Assembly: GCA_943912265.1 (NCBI GenBank)
Contig: CALTTS010000005.1
Coordinates: 62,001 to 126,000 of the forward strand
Reading direction: 5' to 3'
Length of the DNA: 64,000 nucleotides
Origin: an uncultured Xanthomonas sp.
GTDB lineage: Bacteria; Pseudomonadota; Gammaproteobacteria; Xanthomonadales; Xanthomonadaceae
Positions 15,834 through 25,133 of the stretch are shown piece by piece. How positions within the stretch are numbered: the first letter of the stretch is position 1; each line of letters opens with the position of its first letter. The position numbers and the translations under genes are program-made. The notes beneath the pieces are model-generated. The model ran no database searches and had not been told where the DNA came from. It saw nothing but the letters and a program-made list of their open reading frames with translations.

Positions 15834-16571
15834 TCAGTGGCCGCGACGGGTGCGCGCCAGCCGGACGAAGCGTTGCAGCAGCCGCCGCGACTGCGGGGCG
15901 GCGGTGATCTCGCGCGCCACCGTCTTCGGGCAGCGGCCGTGGCGTACCAAACAGTCCGCACGGGCACGCACGTAGCCGAGCATGTGGTGGGTGGCGAATT
16001 CCGGGTGGAACTGCACGCCCCAGGCGCACTCGCCCCAGCGGAACGCATGGCAGCGGTCCTGTGCCGAATGCGCCAGCACCGCGGCCCCCGGCGGCGGCTG
16101 CAGCACCGTCTGCAGGTGGGTGGCATGGGCGAGGAAGCGCGCCGGCATCGCCGCGAACAGCGGGTCCTGGTGCGCCGGCGGTTCCAGCTCCAGCGTCACC
16201 GTGCCCGATTCGCGCCCGGCCGGGTTGTAGGCCACCTCGCCGCCCAGCGCATGCGCCAGCAGCTGGTGGCCGTAGCAGATGCCGAACACCGGCACGCCTG
16301 CCCGCACCGCGCCGCGCAGCCAGTCCGCGCTGCGTTCGCTCCAGTCCTCGCGGTCGGTGACGAAGGCGGCCGAGCCGGTGACCAGCACGCCGGCATAGGC
16401 GGACGGGTCGGGCAGTGCCTCGCCGGCCGCCGCCTCGACCACGTCGGTGTCGGCGGCGTCCAGCCCGGCGGCCACGCGGATCCAGTGCGGGAAGCGCCCG
16501 TAGCGCTGCATCGAGGGCACCGGGCGGCCGGTCTCGACGATCAGGAATGGGGCGGAAGCGGGGGCGTTCAC
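15834..16571 (-). CDS. Class I glutamine amidotransferase (GuaA-type GATase domain protein)
   Basis: A stand-alone glutaminase domain of about 245 residues. The nucleophile elbow VFGICYGHQLLAHALGG places the catalytic Cys at residue 99; the His/Glu of the triad are in QFHPEF (His189, Glu191). The N-terminal ETGRPVPSMQRYGRFPHWI matches the subgroup annotated as GMP-synthase-like amidotransferases, whose acceptor substrate is unknown. The start is uncertain: GTG at 16571 or TTG at 16595; neither has a strong ribosome-binding site. It is divergent from glyQ with a 72-base gap. Confidence 0.85.
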   Translation of the reverse strand: MNAPASAPFLIVETGRPVPSMQRYGRFPHWIRVAAGLDAADTDVVEAAAGEALPDPSAYAGVLVTGSAAFVTDREDWSERSADWLRGAVRAGVPVFGICYGHQLLAHALGGEVAYNPAGRESGTVTLELEPPAHQDPLFAAMPARFLAHATHLQTVLQPPPGAAVLAHSAQDRCHAFRWGECAWGVQFHPEFATHHMLGYVRARADCLVRHGRCPKTVAREITAAPQSRRLLQRFVRLARTRRGH

Positions 16572-16643
16572 CGGCTCGAAACTACGGCAGCACAAGGGGC
16601 TGGGCCTATACTAGCCCGCTTTTCGATGCCAAACGGAACCGCG

Positions 16644-17591
16644 ATGAAAGGGCCGACCTTCCAGCAACTGATCCAGTCGCTCAACACGTACTGGGCCCAG
16701 CAGGGCTGCGTGCTGATCCAGCCGCTCGATCTCGAGGTCGGCGCCGGCACCTTCCACCCGGCCACGTTCCTGCGCGCACTCGGCCCGGAGCCGTGGAATG
16801 CCGCGTACGTGCAGCCTTCGCGCCGACCCACCGACGGCCGCTACGGCGAAAATCCCAACCGCCTGCAGCGCTACTACCAGTACCAGGTGGCGATGAAGCC
16901 CAGCCCGGACAATCTGCAGGAGCTGTACTTGGGCTCGCTGAAGTCGCTGGGCATCGACCCGCTGGTGCACGACCTGCGCTTCGTCGAGGACAACTGGGAA
17001 TCGCCCACGCTCGGCGCCTGGGGCCTAGGCTGGGAAGTCTGGCTCAACGGCATGGAAGTCACCCAGTTCACCTATTTCCAGCAGGCCGGCGGCATCGAGT
17101 GCAGGCCGGTGCTCGGCGAGGTCACCTACGGTCTTGAGCGCCTGTGCATGTACCTGCAGGAATGCGACAACGTCTACGACCTGGTCTGGACCTTCGGCCC
17201 GGACGGCACGCCGGTGACCTACGGCGACGTCTACCACCAGAACGAGGTGGAGCAGAGCGCGTACAACTTCGAGCATGCCGACGTGGCCGAGATGTTCCAC
17301 CGTTTCGATGCCTGCGAGGCCGAGGCGCTGAAGCTGGTCGAGGCCGGCCTGCCGCTGCCGGCCTACGAACAGGTCACCAAGGCCAGCCACAGCTTCAACC
17401 TGCTCGACGCGCGCCGCGCCATTTCCGTCACCGAGCGCCAGCGCTACATCCTGCGCGTGCGCACGCTGGCGCAGGCGGTGGCTAAGGCCTACCACGCCCA
17501 GCGCGAGAAGCTGGGCTTCCCCGGTGTGAAAGATCCCGAAAAGCGTGCGGCCCTCGGCCTCCCCGCGCTGGATGCGAAGGAGAACGTCTGA
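16644..17591 (+). CDS. glyQ: Glycine--tRNA ligase alpha subunit
   Basis: Catalytic alpha chain of the bacterial alpha2beta2 glycyl-tRNA synthetase. Strong family motifs: TFQQLIQSLNTYWAQQGCVL, GAGTFHPATFLRALGPEPW, YVQPSRRPTDGRYGENPNR, LQELYLGSLKSLGI, DNWESPTLGAWGLGWEVW and TYFQQAGGIEC. 315 residues, normal. ATG 16644 has GGAA upstream; the ATG at 16626 is a weaker alternative. The stop overlaps the glyS start (TGATG), so the subunits are translationally coupled. Confidence 0.97.
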   Translation: MKGPTFQQLIQSLNTYWAQQGCVLIQPLDLEVGAGTFHPATFLRALGPEPWNAAYVQPSRRPTDGRYGENPNRLQRYYQYQVAMKPSPDNLQELYLGSLKSLGIDPLVHDLRFVEDNWESPTLGAWGLGWEVWLNGMEVTQFTYFQQAGGIECRPVLGEVTYGLERLCMYLQECDNVYDLVWTFGPDGTPVTYGDVYHQNEVEQSAYNFEHADVAEMFHRFDACEAEALKLVEAGLPLPAYEQVTKASHSFNLLDARRAISVTERQRYILRVRTLAQAVAKAYHAQREKLGFPGVKDPEKRAALGLPALDAKENV

Positions 17592-19708
17592 TGTCGGCCA
17601 CGATGAAACCGCTGCTGATCGAACTGGGCACCGAGGAGTTGCCGGTCAAGGCCTTGCCGGGGCTGGCGCAGGCCTTCTTCGACGGCATCGTCGCCGGGCT
17701 GGGCAAGCGCGGCATCGCCGTGCAGGCCGACGGCGCCAAGCCGCTGTCCACGCCGCGCCGTCTGGCCGTGCTGCTGCCCGGCGTGGCCGAGGAGCAGCCC
17801 GAGCAGGCGGTGGAAACCTTCGGCCCCTACGTCGGCATCGCCCTCGATGCGGCCGGCGAGCCGACCAGGGCGCTGCTCGGCTTCGCCGCCAAGGCCGGGG
17901 TCGAGTGGACCGCGCTGGAGCGTGCCAGCGACGCCAAGGGCGAGCGCTTCGTGCACCGCTCGGTGAAGCCGGGCGTGCGCACCGCCGAAGTGCTGCCGGA
18001 GGTGCTGGCCGAAGCCATCGCCGCGATGCCGATTCCCAAGCCGATGCGCTGGGGTGACCACGACTATGCCTTCGCCCGCCCGGTGCACTGGCTGGTGCTG
18101 CTGTTCGGCAGCGAGGTGGTGCCGGCGCAGCTGCTCGGCGTGAACGCCGGCCGCGACAGCCGCGGCCACCGCTTCCTGCACGACGCCTGGGTGCCGCTGT
18201 CCGCGCCCGGCGAATACGTCGCCGCGCTCGAAGCGGCCAGCGTGCTGGTGGACCCGGCGGTGCGCCGCGCGCGCATCGTCGCCGAGGTCGAGGCCGCCGC
18301 CAGGCAGGCCGGCGGCAGCGCGCGCATCACCGAGGACAACCTCGAGCAGACCGTCGCGCTGGTCGAATGGCCGTCGGCGGTGGCCTGCAGTTTCGAGCAG
18401 GCCTTCCTCGCGGTGCCGCAGGAAGCGTTGATCGAGACGATGGAGATCAACCAGAAGTTCTTCCCGGTGCTCGACGCCGGCGGCAGGCTCACCGCGCACT
18501 TCGTCGGCATCGCCAACATCGTCTCCCGCGACGTGGCGCAGGTGCGCAAGGGCTACGAGCGGGTGATCCGCCCGCGTTTCGCCGACGCCAAGTTCTTCTT
18601 CGACGAAGACCTCAAGCAGGGGCTGGCGTCGATGGGCGAGGGGCTGGCCGGCGTCACCTACCAGGCCAGGCTGGGCAGCGTGGCCGACAAGGTGGCGCGG
18701 GTGTCGGCGCTGGCGCAGGCCATCGCCCCGCAGGTCGGCGTGGATGCCGCACTGGCCGGACGTGCGGCCGCGCTGGCCAAGAACGACCTGCAGAGCCGCA
18801 TGGTCAACGAGTTCCCGGAACTGCAGGGCATCGCCGGGCGCCACTATGCGGCCGCCGCCGGCGAGAACGCCGAGGTCGCGCTGGCCATCGACGAGGCCTA
18901 CCGCCCGCGCTACGCCGGCGACGACATCGCCGCCTCGGGCGTCGGCAAGGTGCTGGCGATCGCCGAGCGCCTGGACACGCTGGCCGGCGGTTTCGCCGCG
19001 GGCCTCAAGCCGACCGGCAACAAGGACCCGTTCGCGCTGCGCCGCAATGCGCTGGGGCTGGCGCGCACGGTGATCGAGTCGGGGCTGGACCTGGACGTGC
19101 GGCAGCTGCTCGGCGATGCCGTGGCGCAGGCGGACGCGGCGGTGCGTGCGCACGCGAAGGGCAAGGCCGCGGACACCGCACCGTCATCCGTGCAGGTCGA
19201 GGAGCTGTATGACTTCATCCTCGACCGCCTGAAGGGCTACTACGCCGACAAGGGCGTGCCGGCCACGCATTTCAACGCGGTGGCCGAGCTGAGGCCGGCC
19301 TCGCTGTACGACTTCGACCGCCGCCTCGATGCCATCGGCACCTTCGCCCAGCTGCCCGAGGCCGAGGCGCTGGCCGCGGCCAGCAAGCGTATCCGCAACA
19401 TCCTGCGCAAGGCCGAGGGCGAGGTGCCCGGGCAGGTGGACGAAGCGCTGCTGTCCGAGCCGGCGGAGCTGGCGCTGGCCGAGGCGGTGGCCGCCGCCAT
19501 CGACGACACCGGCGCCGCGCTGGACCAGCGCGACTACGTCGGCGTGCTGAGCGGGCTGGCCAGGCTGCGCCCGCAGGTCGATGCGTTCTTCGACCAGGTG
19601 CTGGTCAATGCCGAGGACCCGGCCGTGCGCGGCAACCGGCTGGCGTTGCTGAAGATGCTCGGCGACCGCTTCGGCCGCGTTGCCGCGATCGAGCACCTGT
19701 CGGCCTGA
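17591..19708 (+). CDS. glyS: Glycine--tRNA ligase beta subunit
   Basis: Beta chain of glycyl-tRNA synthetase, which binds tRNA-Gly. Family landmarks: LLIELGTEELPVKAL, the TPRRLAVL segment, MRWGDHDYAFARPVHWLVLLFG, GHRFLHDAW, FLAVPQEALIETMEINQKFFPVLD, RPRFADAKFFFDEDLK and the C-terminal DALR-like anticodon-binding region. 705 residues, as in other gammaproteobacteria. The ATG at 17591 overlaps the glyQ stop; an in-frame ATG at 17603 is possible. A strong hairpin terminator follows the stop by 27 bases. Confidence 0.97.
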   Translation: MSATMKPLLIELGTEELPVKALPGLAQAFFDGIVAGLGKRGIAVQADGAKPLSTPRRLAVLLPGVAEEQPEQAVETFGPYVGIALDAAGEPTRALLGFAAKAGVEWTALERASDAKGERFVHRSVKPGVRTAEVLPEVLAEAIAAMPIPKPMRWGDHDYAFARPVHWLVLLFGSEVVPAQLLGVNAGRDSRGHRFLHDAWVPLSAPGEYVAALEAASVLVDPAVRRARIVAEVEAAARQAGGSARITEDNLEQTVALVEWPSAVACSFEQAFLAVPQEALIETMEINQKFFPVLDAGGRLTAHFVGIANIVSRDVAQVRKGYERVIRPRFADAKFFFDEDLKQGLASMGEGLAGVTYQARLGSVADKVARVSALAQAIAPQVGVDAALAGRAAALAKNDLQSRMVNEFPELQGIAGRHYAAAAGENAEVALAIDEAYRPRYAGDDIAASGVGKVLAIAERLDTLAGGFAAGLKPTGNKDPFALRRNALGLARTVIESGLDLDVRQLLGDAVAQADAAVRAHAKGKAADTAPSSVQVEELYDFILDRLKGYYADKGVPATHFNAVAELRPASLYDFDRRLDAIGTFAQLPEAEALAAASKRIRNILRKAEGEVPGQVDEALLSEPAELALAEAVAAAIDDTGAALDQRDYVGVLSGLARLRPQVDAFFDQVLVNAEDPAVRGNRLALLKMLGDRFGRVAAIEHLSA

Positions 19709-19735
19709 GGCCGCGACACGGCGGACGAGGAGAGC

Positions 19736-19762
19736 GAACGGGCCGCGGCATGCGGCCCGTTC
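19736..19762 (+). terminator. Hairpin terminator after glyS
   Basis: An 11-base perfect stem GAACGGGCCGC / GCGGCCCGTTC with loop GGCAT, followed by CGTTTCC. It lies between glyS and the convergent histidine-kinase gene, so it may act in both directions, although no long T-run is present. Confidence 0.65.
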
Positions 19763-19813
19763 CGTTTCCGGCCGGGGAGCGCGGCGCGCCGGATGCGCCA
19801 TGCTCCCCGCGTT

Positions 19814-21229
19814 TCAGGCGGCCGAGGCGACGGCTTCGCCAAGCTCGGCACGGCGCGGCAGGCTCAGGCGGAAGCGGCTGCCGTCACCGGGCGTGCTGTC
19901 CACGGCGATGTCGCCGCCGGCCTCGCGCAGCAGCTGCGCGGCCACCGCCAGCCCCAGCCCGGTGCCTTGTCCGGCCGGCTTGGTGGTGAAGAACGCCTCC
20001 ATGCAGCGCCGGCGCACGTCCTCGCTCATGCCGTGGCCGGTGTCGGCCAGGGTGAGCACCACCTCGGCACTGTCGGCTGCGGCAGGCAGGCCGATGCGGA
20101 AGCTGCCACCGGCGGGCATGGCCTGCTGGGCGTTGGCGGCGAGGTTGAGCACGATCAGCTCGAACTGGGCGCGGTCGAAGCGCACGCACTGGGCATGCCG
20201 GCCGGGTTCGATCTCGATCCGCACCGCCGGGTCGAACAATTGGCGCAGCATCGGCCGCATGTCGTCGAGCAGGTCGCGCAGGTCGAAGGTTTCCGGGTGG
20301 CTCTCCTCCAGCCGGCTGAAGGAGAGCAGCTTGCGGGTGGCGGCGACGGCGCGGCGCGCGGCCGACTCGGTGTCTTCCAGTGCCTGCTTCAACACGGCCG
20401 GGTCGTCGCTGTGGCGCGCGCGTGCCGCGTGGCCGAGGATCAGCCCGAGCAGGTGGTTGAAATCGTGGGCCACGCCGCTGGCCAGCCGCCCGGTGGCTTC
20501 CACCTTCAGCGCATGGATCAGCTGCTCCTGCACGCGCTCGCGCTCGGCGCGCTCGGCCACCAGCGCGGCATTGCTGAGGGCCAGGGCATCGCCGCGCGCG
20601 CGGGCTTCCAGCAGGCTCTCGCGCAGGGCCGCGCTGCTGCGGTCGACCACGAGGGCGATCATCAGGAAGATCGCCGCGCTGGAGGCGACGTCGGTGAGGT
20701 AGGCGCTCCCGTGCTGCTCGCGGGCGATGTCCGGGCCGATGCCCGCCGCGAAGGCGGCCATCACGCAGGCGAACATCAGCCACAGCGCGCTCCGGCCGAG
20801 GGTGAGGCCGGCCACCACGATCCAGATGGCCAGCACCGGCTGCTCGTAGCGCTGCACGGTGAAGCCGCTGCCGGCATAGGCGGGGATGACGGTGAGCGCG
20901 AACCCGCCCAGCAGGCACCAGGCCGCCGTGCGGAAGCGGCCGCGGCGGACCAGGACGAAGGCGGCCAGCGCGGCGGCGCAGTTGAACAGGCTCAGCGCCA
21001 GATCCGCGGTTTCCTCGCGGCGCCAGGGCACGTCCTGCAGCAGCGTCAGGCGCATGCCCCAGGCCGCCATCGGCAGCACGCACAACAGCAGCGCCAGCAC
21101 CTGCAGCATCGGCGCGTTGCGCCGGTCCACCGGATCGCCGACCGGCACGTCCTGCAGCCAGCGGCGCAGCGACACGGCGCGCCATCCTGCGGTCCGCGCC
21201 CGGTGTCCGGTGTCGGTGTCGGTCGTCAT
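19814..21229 (-). CDS. Membrane sensor histidine kinase (orphan)
   Basis: 471 residues: an N-terminal block of about six membrane segments (~40-195), a coiled-coil linker, then HisKA with phospho-acceptor His255 in GVAHDFNHLLGLILGHA, and HATPase_c with N-box (LNLAANAQQAM), G1 (DTGHGM), F-box (FFTTKPAGQGTGLGL) and G2. All kinase boxes look intact. HDFNHLL is typical of kinases that work with stand-alone receivers, but no response regulator lies nearby, so the partner is unknown. Start ATG 21229. It is convergent with glyS and 85 bases downstream of the tamB stop, on the same strand. Confidence 0.92.
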   Translation of the reverse strand: MTTDTDTGHRARTAGWRAVSLRRWLQDVPVGDPVDRRNAPMLQVLALLLCVLPMAAWGMRLTLLQDVPWRREETADLALSLFNCAAALAAFVLVRRGRFRTAAWCLLGGFALTVIPAYAGSGFTVQRYEQPVLAIWIVVAGLTLGRSALWLMFACVMAAFAAGIGPDIAREQHGSAYLTDVASSAAIFLMIALVVDRSSAALRESLLEARARGDALALSNAALVAERAERERVQEQLIHALKVEATGRLASGVAHDFNHLLGLILGHAARARHSDDPAVLKQALEDTESAARRAVAATRKLLSFSRLEESHPETFDLRDLLDDMRPMLRQLFDPAVRIEIEPGRHAQCVRFDRAQFELIVLNLAANAQQAMPAGGSFRIGLPAAADSAEVVLTLADTGHGMSEDVRRRCMEAFFTTKPAGQGTGLGLAVAAQLLREAGGDIAVDSTPGDGSRFRLSLPRRAELGEAVASAA

Positions 21230-21314
21230 GCGGCAATCCCGAGCGGCCCCGGCGGGCCATCCCCGTGCCGATGATACCGGCAGCGGCCGGCCCGGCGGCG
21301 CCCGGCCGCCGCCG

Positions 21315-24300
21315 CTACTTCTCCTTGCGCCAATTGACCGAGCCGCGGTTCTCCACCGTGCTCGATTCCACTTCGATGTCGAAGCCCTTGCGCAGCAGGT
21401 ATTTCAGGGTCAGCACCTGGCCGCTGCCGATCAGCGAGACGCCGTAGCTGACGTAGAGCTTGGGCGTGATGTACTTGCCGAAGCCCACCACCGAGCCGCC
21501 GAGCGCGCGCGACTGGCTGACGCCGGCGTCGTCCAGCCCGAGTTTGGCGCCCAACTGCGAGGCGAGCAGGCCGCTGCCGGCCGACAGCGCGGCCGACGCG
21601 GCGGTGACCTGGTTGGCCTCGGCGGTGGTGGCCACGTCCAGGCTGCGGCCCAGCACGAGGTAGGACAGCGCTTCGGAGCGCTGCATTTCCGGGCTGGACC
21701 ACACGTCCGCCTGCGGCGCCAGCGCGCGGCCGGTGACGTCGATGCCGGCGGTGATGTCGCCCACCTTGCGCTCGGCGCGGATGTCGATGCGCGGGTCGGA
21801 GACCACGTTGTTGCTCCAGGCCAGCTGGCCGCGGGTGATCTGCAGCTTCTGCCCGTAGGCCTTGTACTGGCCTTCCACGTCGAGCGTGCCGGTGGCGGTG
21901 GTTTCGTAGCCGGGCCGCGAACGCACCTTGATCTGCCCGGCCAGCCTGCCGTCCATGCCGAAGCCCTTGATCTTCACGTCCTTGCCCAGGGTCACGGCCA
22001 GGTCCATGTCCAGCGGCGAGGTGCGGCTGCGGGCCGGGTCGGCCGGGTCGAGCACCACCACGTCGGCCGAGGCCGACACGCCGCGATCCAGCCGTTCCAG
22101 GTCGATGTCGGCCGAGGGCACCACCACCTGCCCGCGCAGCTCCATCGTGTCGCGGGCCAGGCCGAAGTTCAGGTCCGGCGCGGCCACCGCGCGCAGCTCT
22201 GGCGTGTTGGACACCAACACGTTCTGGCCGTGGAAGCGCAGGCTCAGCGGCGTGGCGTCGCCGTACCACGACAGGCCGCCGTCGACGGACAGCGTGCCCT
22301 CGCCGGATTGCACGCTGCCGACGATCTCGGCCGAACCGTCCGGGCGCGCGGTCAGCCGCGCCTTGCCCTGGCTCAGTTGCAGGCCCAGCGCCGGCAATTC
22401 GCCCTTGAAGTTGGACAGCGTGGCCTCCCCGCCCAGCGAGGGCGTGCCGCGGGTGCCGCGCAGGCTGACGTGGCCTTCCACCAGCCCGGTGGGGTTCACC
22501 AGATCGGGCGAGAACAATTCCAGCCACACCAGTCGCGAGATGTTGGTGTAGATCTCGCCCTGCAGCGGCGCGCCGGCTTCCCAGCCGGTGGCGACGGTGG
22601 CATCGATGTAGCCGTCGCCCTTGAAACCGCTGCCGAGGCGGGCCTTGATTTTGGCCGGGTCGAACGTGGCGTCGAAGCTGAACTGGTCGTAGCGGACGAT
22701 CTCCTCGCGGGCGTTGTCGCCGATGCGCAGGCCGCCGTCGGCCGAGGCCAGGTGCACCTCGCCGGCCCAGGCGCGGCCGCGCGGCTGCAGCCAGGCCTCG
22801 GCCTTCAGCACGCCGCGCAGGCGCAGCGCGCGGCCGCCGCTGGCCGGCAGCCACGGCTCGATCAGCGCCAGCGGCAGGTTCTCGCCCTTCAGCCGCACGC
22901 CCCCGTGCGGCCAGTCGGCGCCGGCGCACAGGCTGTCGCCGGCGGCGGTGGCCAGGCAGGCGTCGTCGAGGTGGAAGGTGTTGCCGGCCAGCGCGTAGCC
23001 GGCCGGCTGGCGCAGGCGCCACGCGGCGCCGCGCGCCGGCGTCAGGCCCAGCGTGTCCAGGGTGCCGGCCCAGCGCGTGCCGGCCTTGCGCGCGCTGCCG
23101 GACAGCGCCAGCTGCAGCGCGTCGGCCCGGGCATCGGCGCGCAGGCGCAGGTTCTCCACCGCGCCTTCGGCCTCCACGTCCAGCGATTGCAGGGCCATGC
23201 CGATGGCGAGCCCGCTGCCTTGCAGATGCAGGCGGCCGCCCTCGCCGCGCCACGGCAGCCTGCCGTGCAGGGCGATGCGCTCGGCGGCGTAGCCGTCCCA
23301 CTTCAGCGCGCTGCCGTCCAGTTCCGCGGCCAGCGTCGGGGCCGCGCGGGGGCCGGCAAGCGCCAGCGTGCCCTGCAGCCGGCCGCCGGCGCCGGGCATC
23401 AGGTCGTCCAGCTGCAGCGGCTGCAGCCGGGCCGAGAGGTCGAGGCGGTCGCCGAAGCTGCCGCCGGCCTTGATCGCGCTTTGGCCGATGGACAGGTCGA
23501 GGTTGCCCTTGCCCTGCGTGCCCTGCAGCAGCACGTCGGCCTTGCCGGCCACGCGGCGCCCGCGCAGCTGGCCGGACAGCGCATCGAGCGCGAAGCTGGC
23601 ATCGTAGCCGGCACTGCCGCCATCGCTGCGTGGCGGGCGCTGGCGGCCTTCGCTGGCAAGGTGCCCGGACAGGTTGCCCTTCCATGCCGGCGCGAAATAG
23701 CCGGGGTCGAAACCGGCCAGCGTGGCCTTGGCCTTCCACGCCAGTTGCGGTGCCCATGTCACGTCGCCGCCGGCGTCGAGCGTGCCGGTGGGCATGGCCG
23801 CCTTCAGCGTGTCGAAGGTGGCGTGCTTGTCGTCGCCGCTGGCGGCCAGCTGCAGGCTGGCCTGTTCCTTGCCGCGCAGCAGCGTGGCGGAGCCCTTGGC
23901 GGTCCAGGCGTCGAGGCGGCCGCTCAGGGCGAGCCCGGCATCCACGCTCACCGGCTCGGCCGCGTCGGCCGCCGGCCGGGCCGGGTCGGGTCGGGCGACC
24001 AGCTTCACGCCGGTGGCCTTCAGCGCCATGTCGAACGTGGCCCGTTCCGGGTCGGAGAAATCGGCGTGGCCGTCCAGCGCGATGCCGCCGTCGAGGGCAT
24101 GGATGGCCAGCGGCTTCACCGTCAGGGTCTGGCGCTCGATCTTCAGCCGCGAGGGCAGGACCGTCACCGCGGTGCCGGCATAGTCGAAACCGCCGGACAG
24201 CGCGGCGTCGCCGGCGTGGCCGGAGGCCTTCAGGTCGAAGGCCAGCGGCGTGGGCGCGGCGGTGACGCCGAGCCGGGCCAGGTCCAGTTGCGCGGTGTGC

Positions 24301-25133
24301 GCGGCGAAGGTCCAGTCCGGCGCGGTGCGGCCGTGCAGGTGCAGGGTGGCGCGCACCGGCTCGGGCGCGTTGCCGGCCAGGGCGACGGTCATCTTCGACA
24401 GGTCGCCGCGCGCGACCAGGCCGAGCCGGGCCGGCAGGCGGCCCAGCGCGGCGGGGAACACGGCGGTCGCGGTCAGGTCGGTGCGGTAGCGGCGGTGCGG
24501 CTGGTAGCGGCCGTCGACGGTGAAGCGGCCGCGGTCGGTGTCGGCCACCAGCTTGTCGGCCTGCAGGCCGCCGTTGCTCAAGTCCACGCCGCCGCGCAGC
24601 ATGCGGATGTCCACCAGCGGCTTGCGCGCGCGCAGGATGCGCAGCCCGTCCACTTTCACTGCATCGGCCTGCACCGTCAGCGGCAGGTCGATGACCGGCA
24701 GCGAGTCAGGCCAGCTCGGCAGCGTGAAGGGTTCGTCGCTCTTGGGGATGTCCAGCGTCGCGCCGGACACCTCCAGTGCGTCCAGCCGCAGTGTGCGTCC
24801 GAGCAGCGGCCGCAGCTTGGCATCCAGGTACACGCGTTCGGCGCTGAAGTGGATGTCCTCGTGGCGGAAGTCCACGCCGCGCAACGTCAGCGGCCCGGCC
24901 AGCGGGCCGTCCGCTTCCTTCCAGGTCAGGGTGGAGCCGGCCGGCAGCCGGGCGATGATCTGCGCCAGCAGCAGGTCGCGCCCGCCCACCGTCATCAGCA
25001 GCCAGTACGCCAGCGCGAGCAGCAGCAGGACCAGCGCCAGCAGCGCGCCGCCGGAGCCGTACCAGAAGCCGCGCCGGTGCCAGAAGCGGCGGCGGGCGGC
25101 GGGCGTGGACGCGTCGGCGGCGGGCGTGCTCAA
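21315..25133 (-). CDS. tamB: Translocation and assembly module inner-membrane protein TamB (DUF490)
   Basis: A 1,272-residue AsmA/YhdP-like bridge protein: one N-terminal membrane helix (~28-52, GGALLALVLLLLALAYWLL) followed by ~1,100 residues of repetitive beta-rich sequence and the C-terminal DUF490/TamB domain ending SSTVENRGSVNWRKEK. It forms a hydrophobic groove across the periplasm, partners TamA and is implicated in autotransporter assembly and phospholipid transport. The best start is TTG at 25133, which shares bases with the tamA stop (TTGA), so it is coupled to tamA. No in-frame ATG precedes the membrane helix within the coupled region. Confidence 0.93.
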   Translation of the reverse strand: MSTPAADASTPAARRRFWHRRGFWYGSGGALLALVLLLLALAYWLLMTVGGRDLLLAQIIARLPAGSTLTWKEADGPLAGPLTLRGVDFRHEDIHFSAERVYLDAKLRPLLGRTLRLDALEVSGATLDIPKSDEPFTLPSWPDSLPVIDLPLTVQADAVKVDGLRILRARKPLVDIRMLRGGVDLSNGGLQADKLVADTDRGRFTVDGRYQPHRRYRTDLTATAVFPAALGRLPARLGLVARGDLSKMTVALAGNAPEPVRATLHLHGRTAPDWTFAAHTAQLDLARLGVTAAPTPLAFDLKASGHAGDAALSGGFDYAGTAVTVLPSRLKIERQTLTVKPLAIHALDGGIALDGHADFSDPERATFDMALKATGVKLVARPDPARPAADAAEPVSVDAGLALSGRLDAWTAKGSATLLRGKEQASLQLAASGDDKHATFDTLKAAMPTGTLDAGGDVTWAPQLAWKAKATLAGFDPGYFAPAWKGNLSGHLASEGRQRPPRSDGGSAGYDASFALDALSGQLRGRRVAGKADVLLQGTQGKGNLDLSIGQSAIKAGGSFGDRLDLSARLQPLQLDDLMPGAGGRLQGTLALAGPRAAPTLAAELDGSALKWDGYAAERIALHGRLPWRGEGGRLHLQGSGLAIGMALQSLDVEAEGAVENLRLRADARADALQLALSGSARKAGTRWAGTLDTLGLTPARGAAWRLRQPAGYALAGNTFHLDDACLATAAGDSLCAGADWPHGGVRLKGENLPLALIEPWLPASGGRALRLRGVLKAEAWLQPRGRAWAGEVHLASADGGLRIGDNAREEIVRYDQFSFDATFDPAKIKARLGSGFKGDGYIDATVATGWEAGAPLQGEIYTNISRLVWLELFSPDLVNPTGLVEGHVSLRGTRGTPSLGGEATLSNFKGELPALGLQLSQGKARLTARPDGSAEIVGSVQSGEGTLSVDGGLSWYGDATPLSLRFHGQNVLVSNTPELRAVAAPDLNFGLARDTMELRGQVVVPSADIDLERLDRGVSASADVVVLDPADPARSRTSPLDMDLAVTLGKDVKIKGFGMDGRLAGQIKVRSRPGYETTATGTLDVEGQYKAYGQKLQITRGQLAWSNNVVSDPRIDIRAERKVGDITAGIDVTGRALAPQADVWSSPEMQRSEALSYLVLGRSLDVATTAEANQVTAASAALSAGSGLLASQLGAKLGLDDAGVSQSRALGGSVVGFGKYITPKLYVSYGVSLIGSGQVLTLKYLLRKGFDIEVESSTVENRGSVNWRKEK

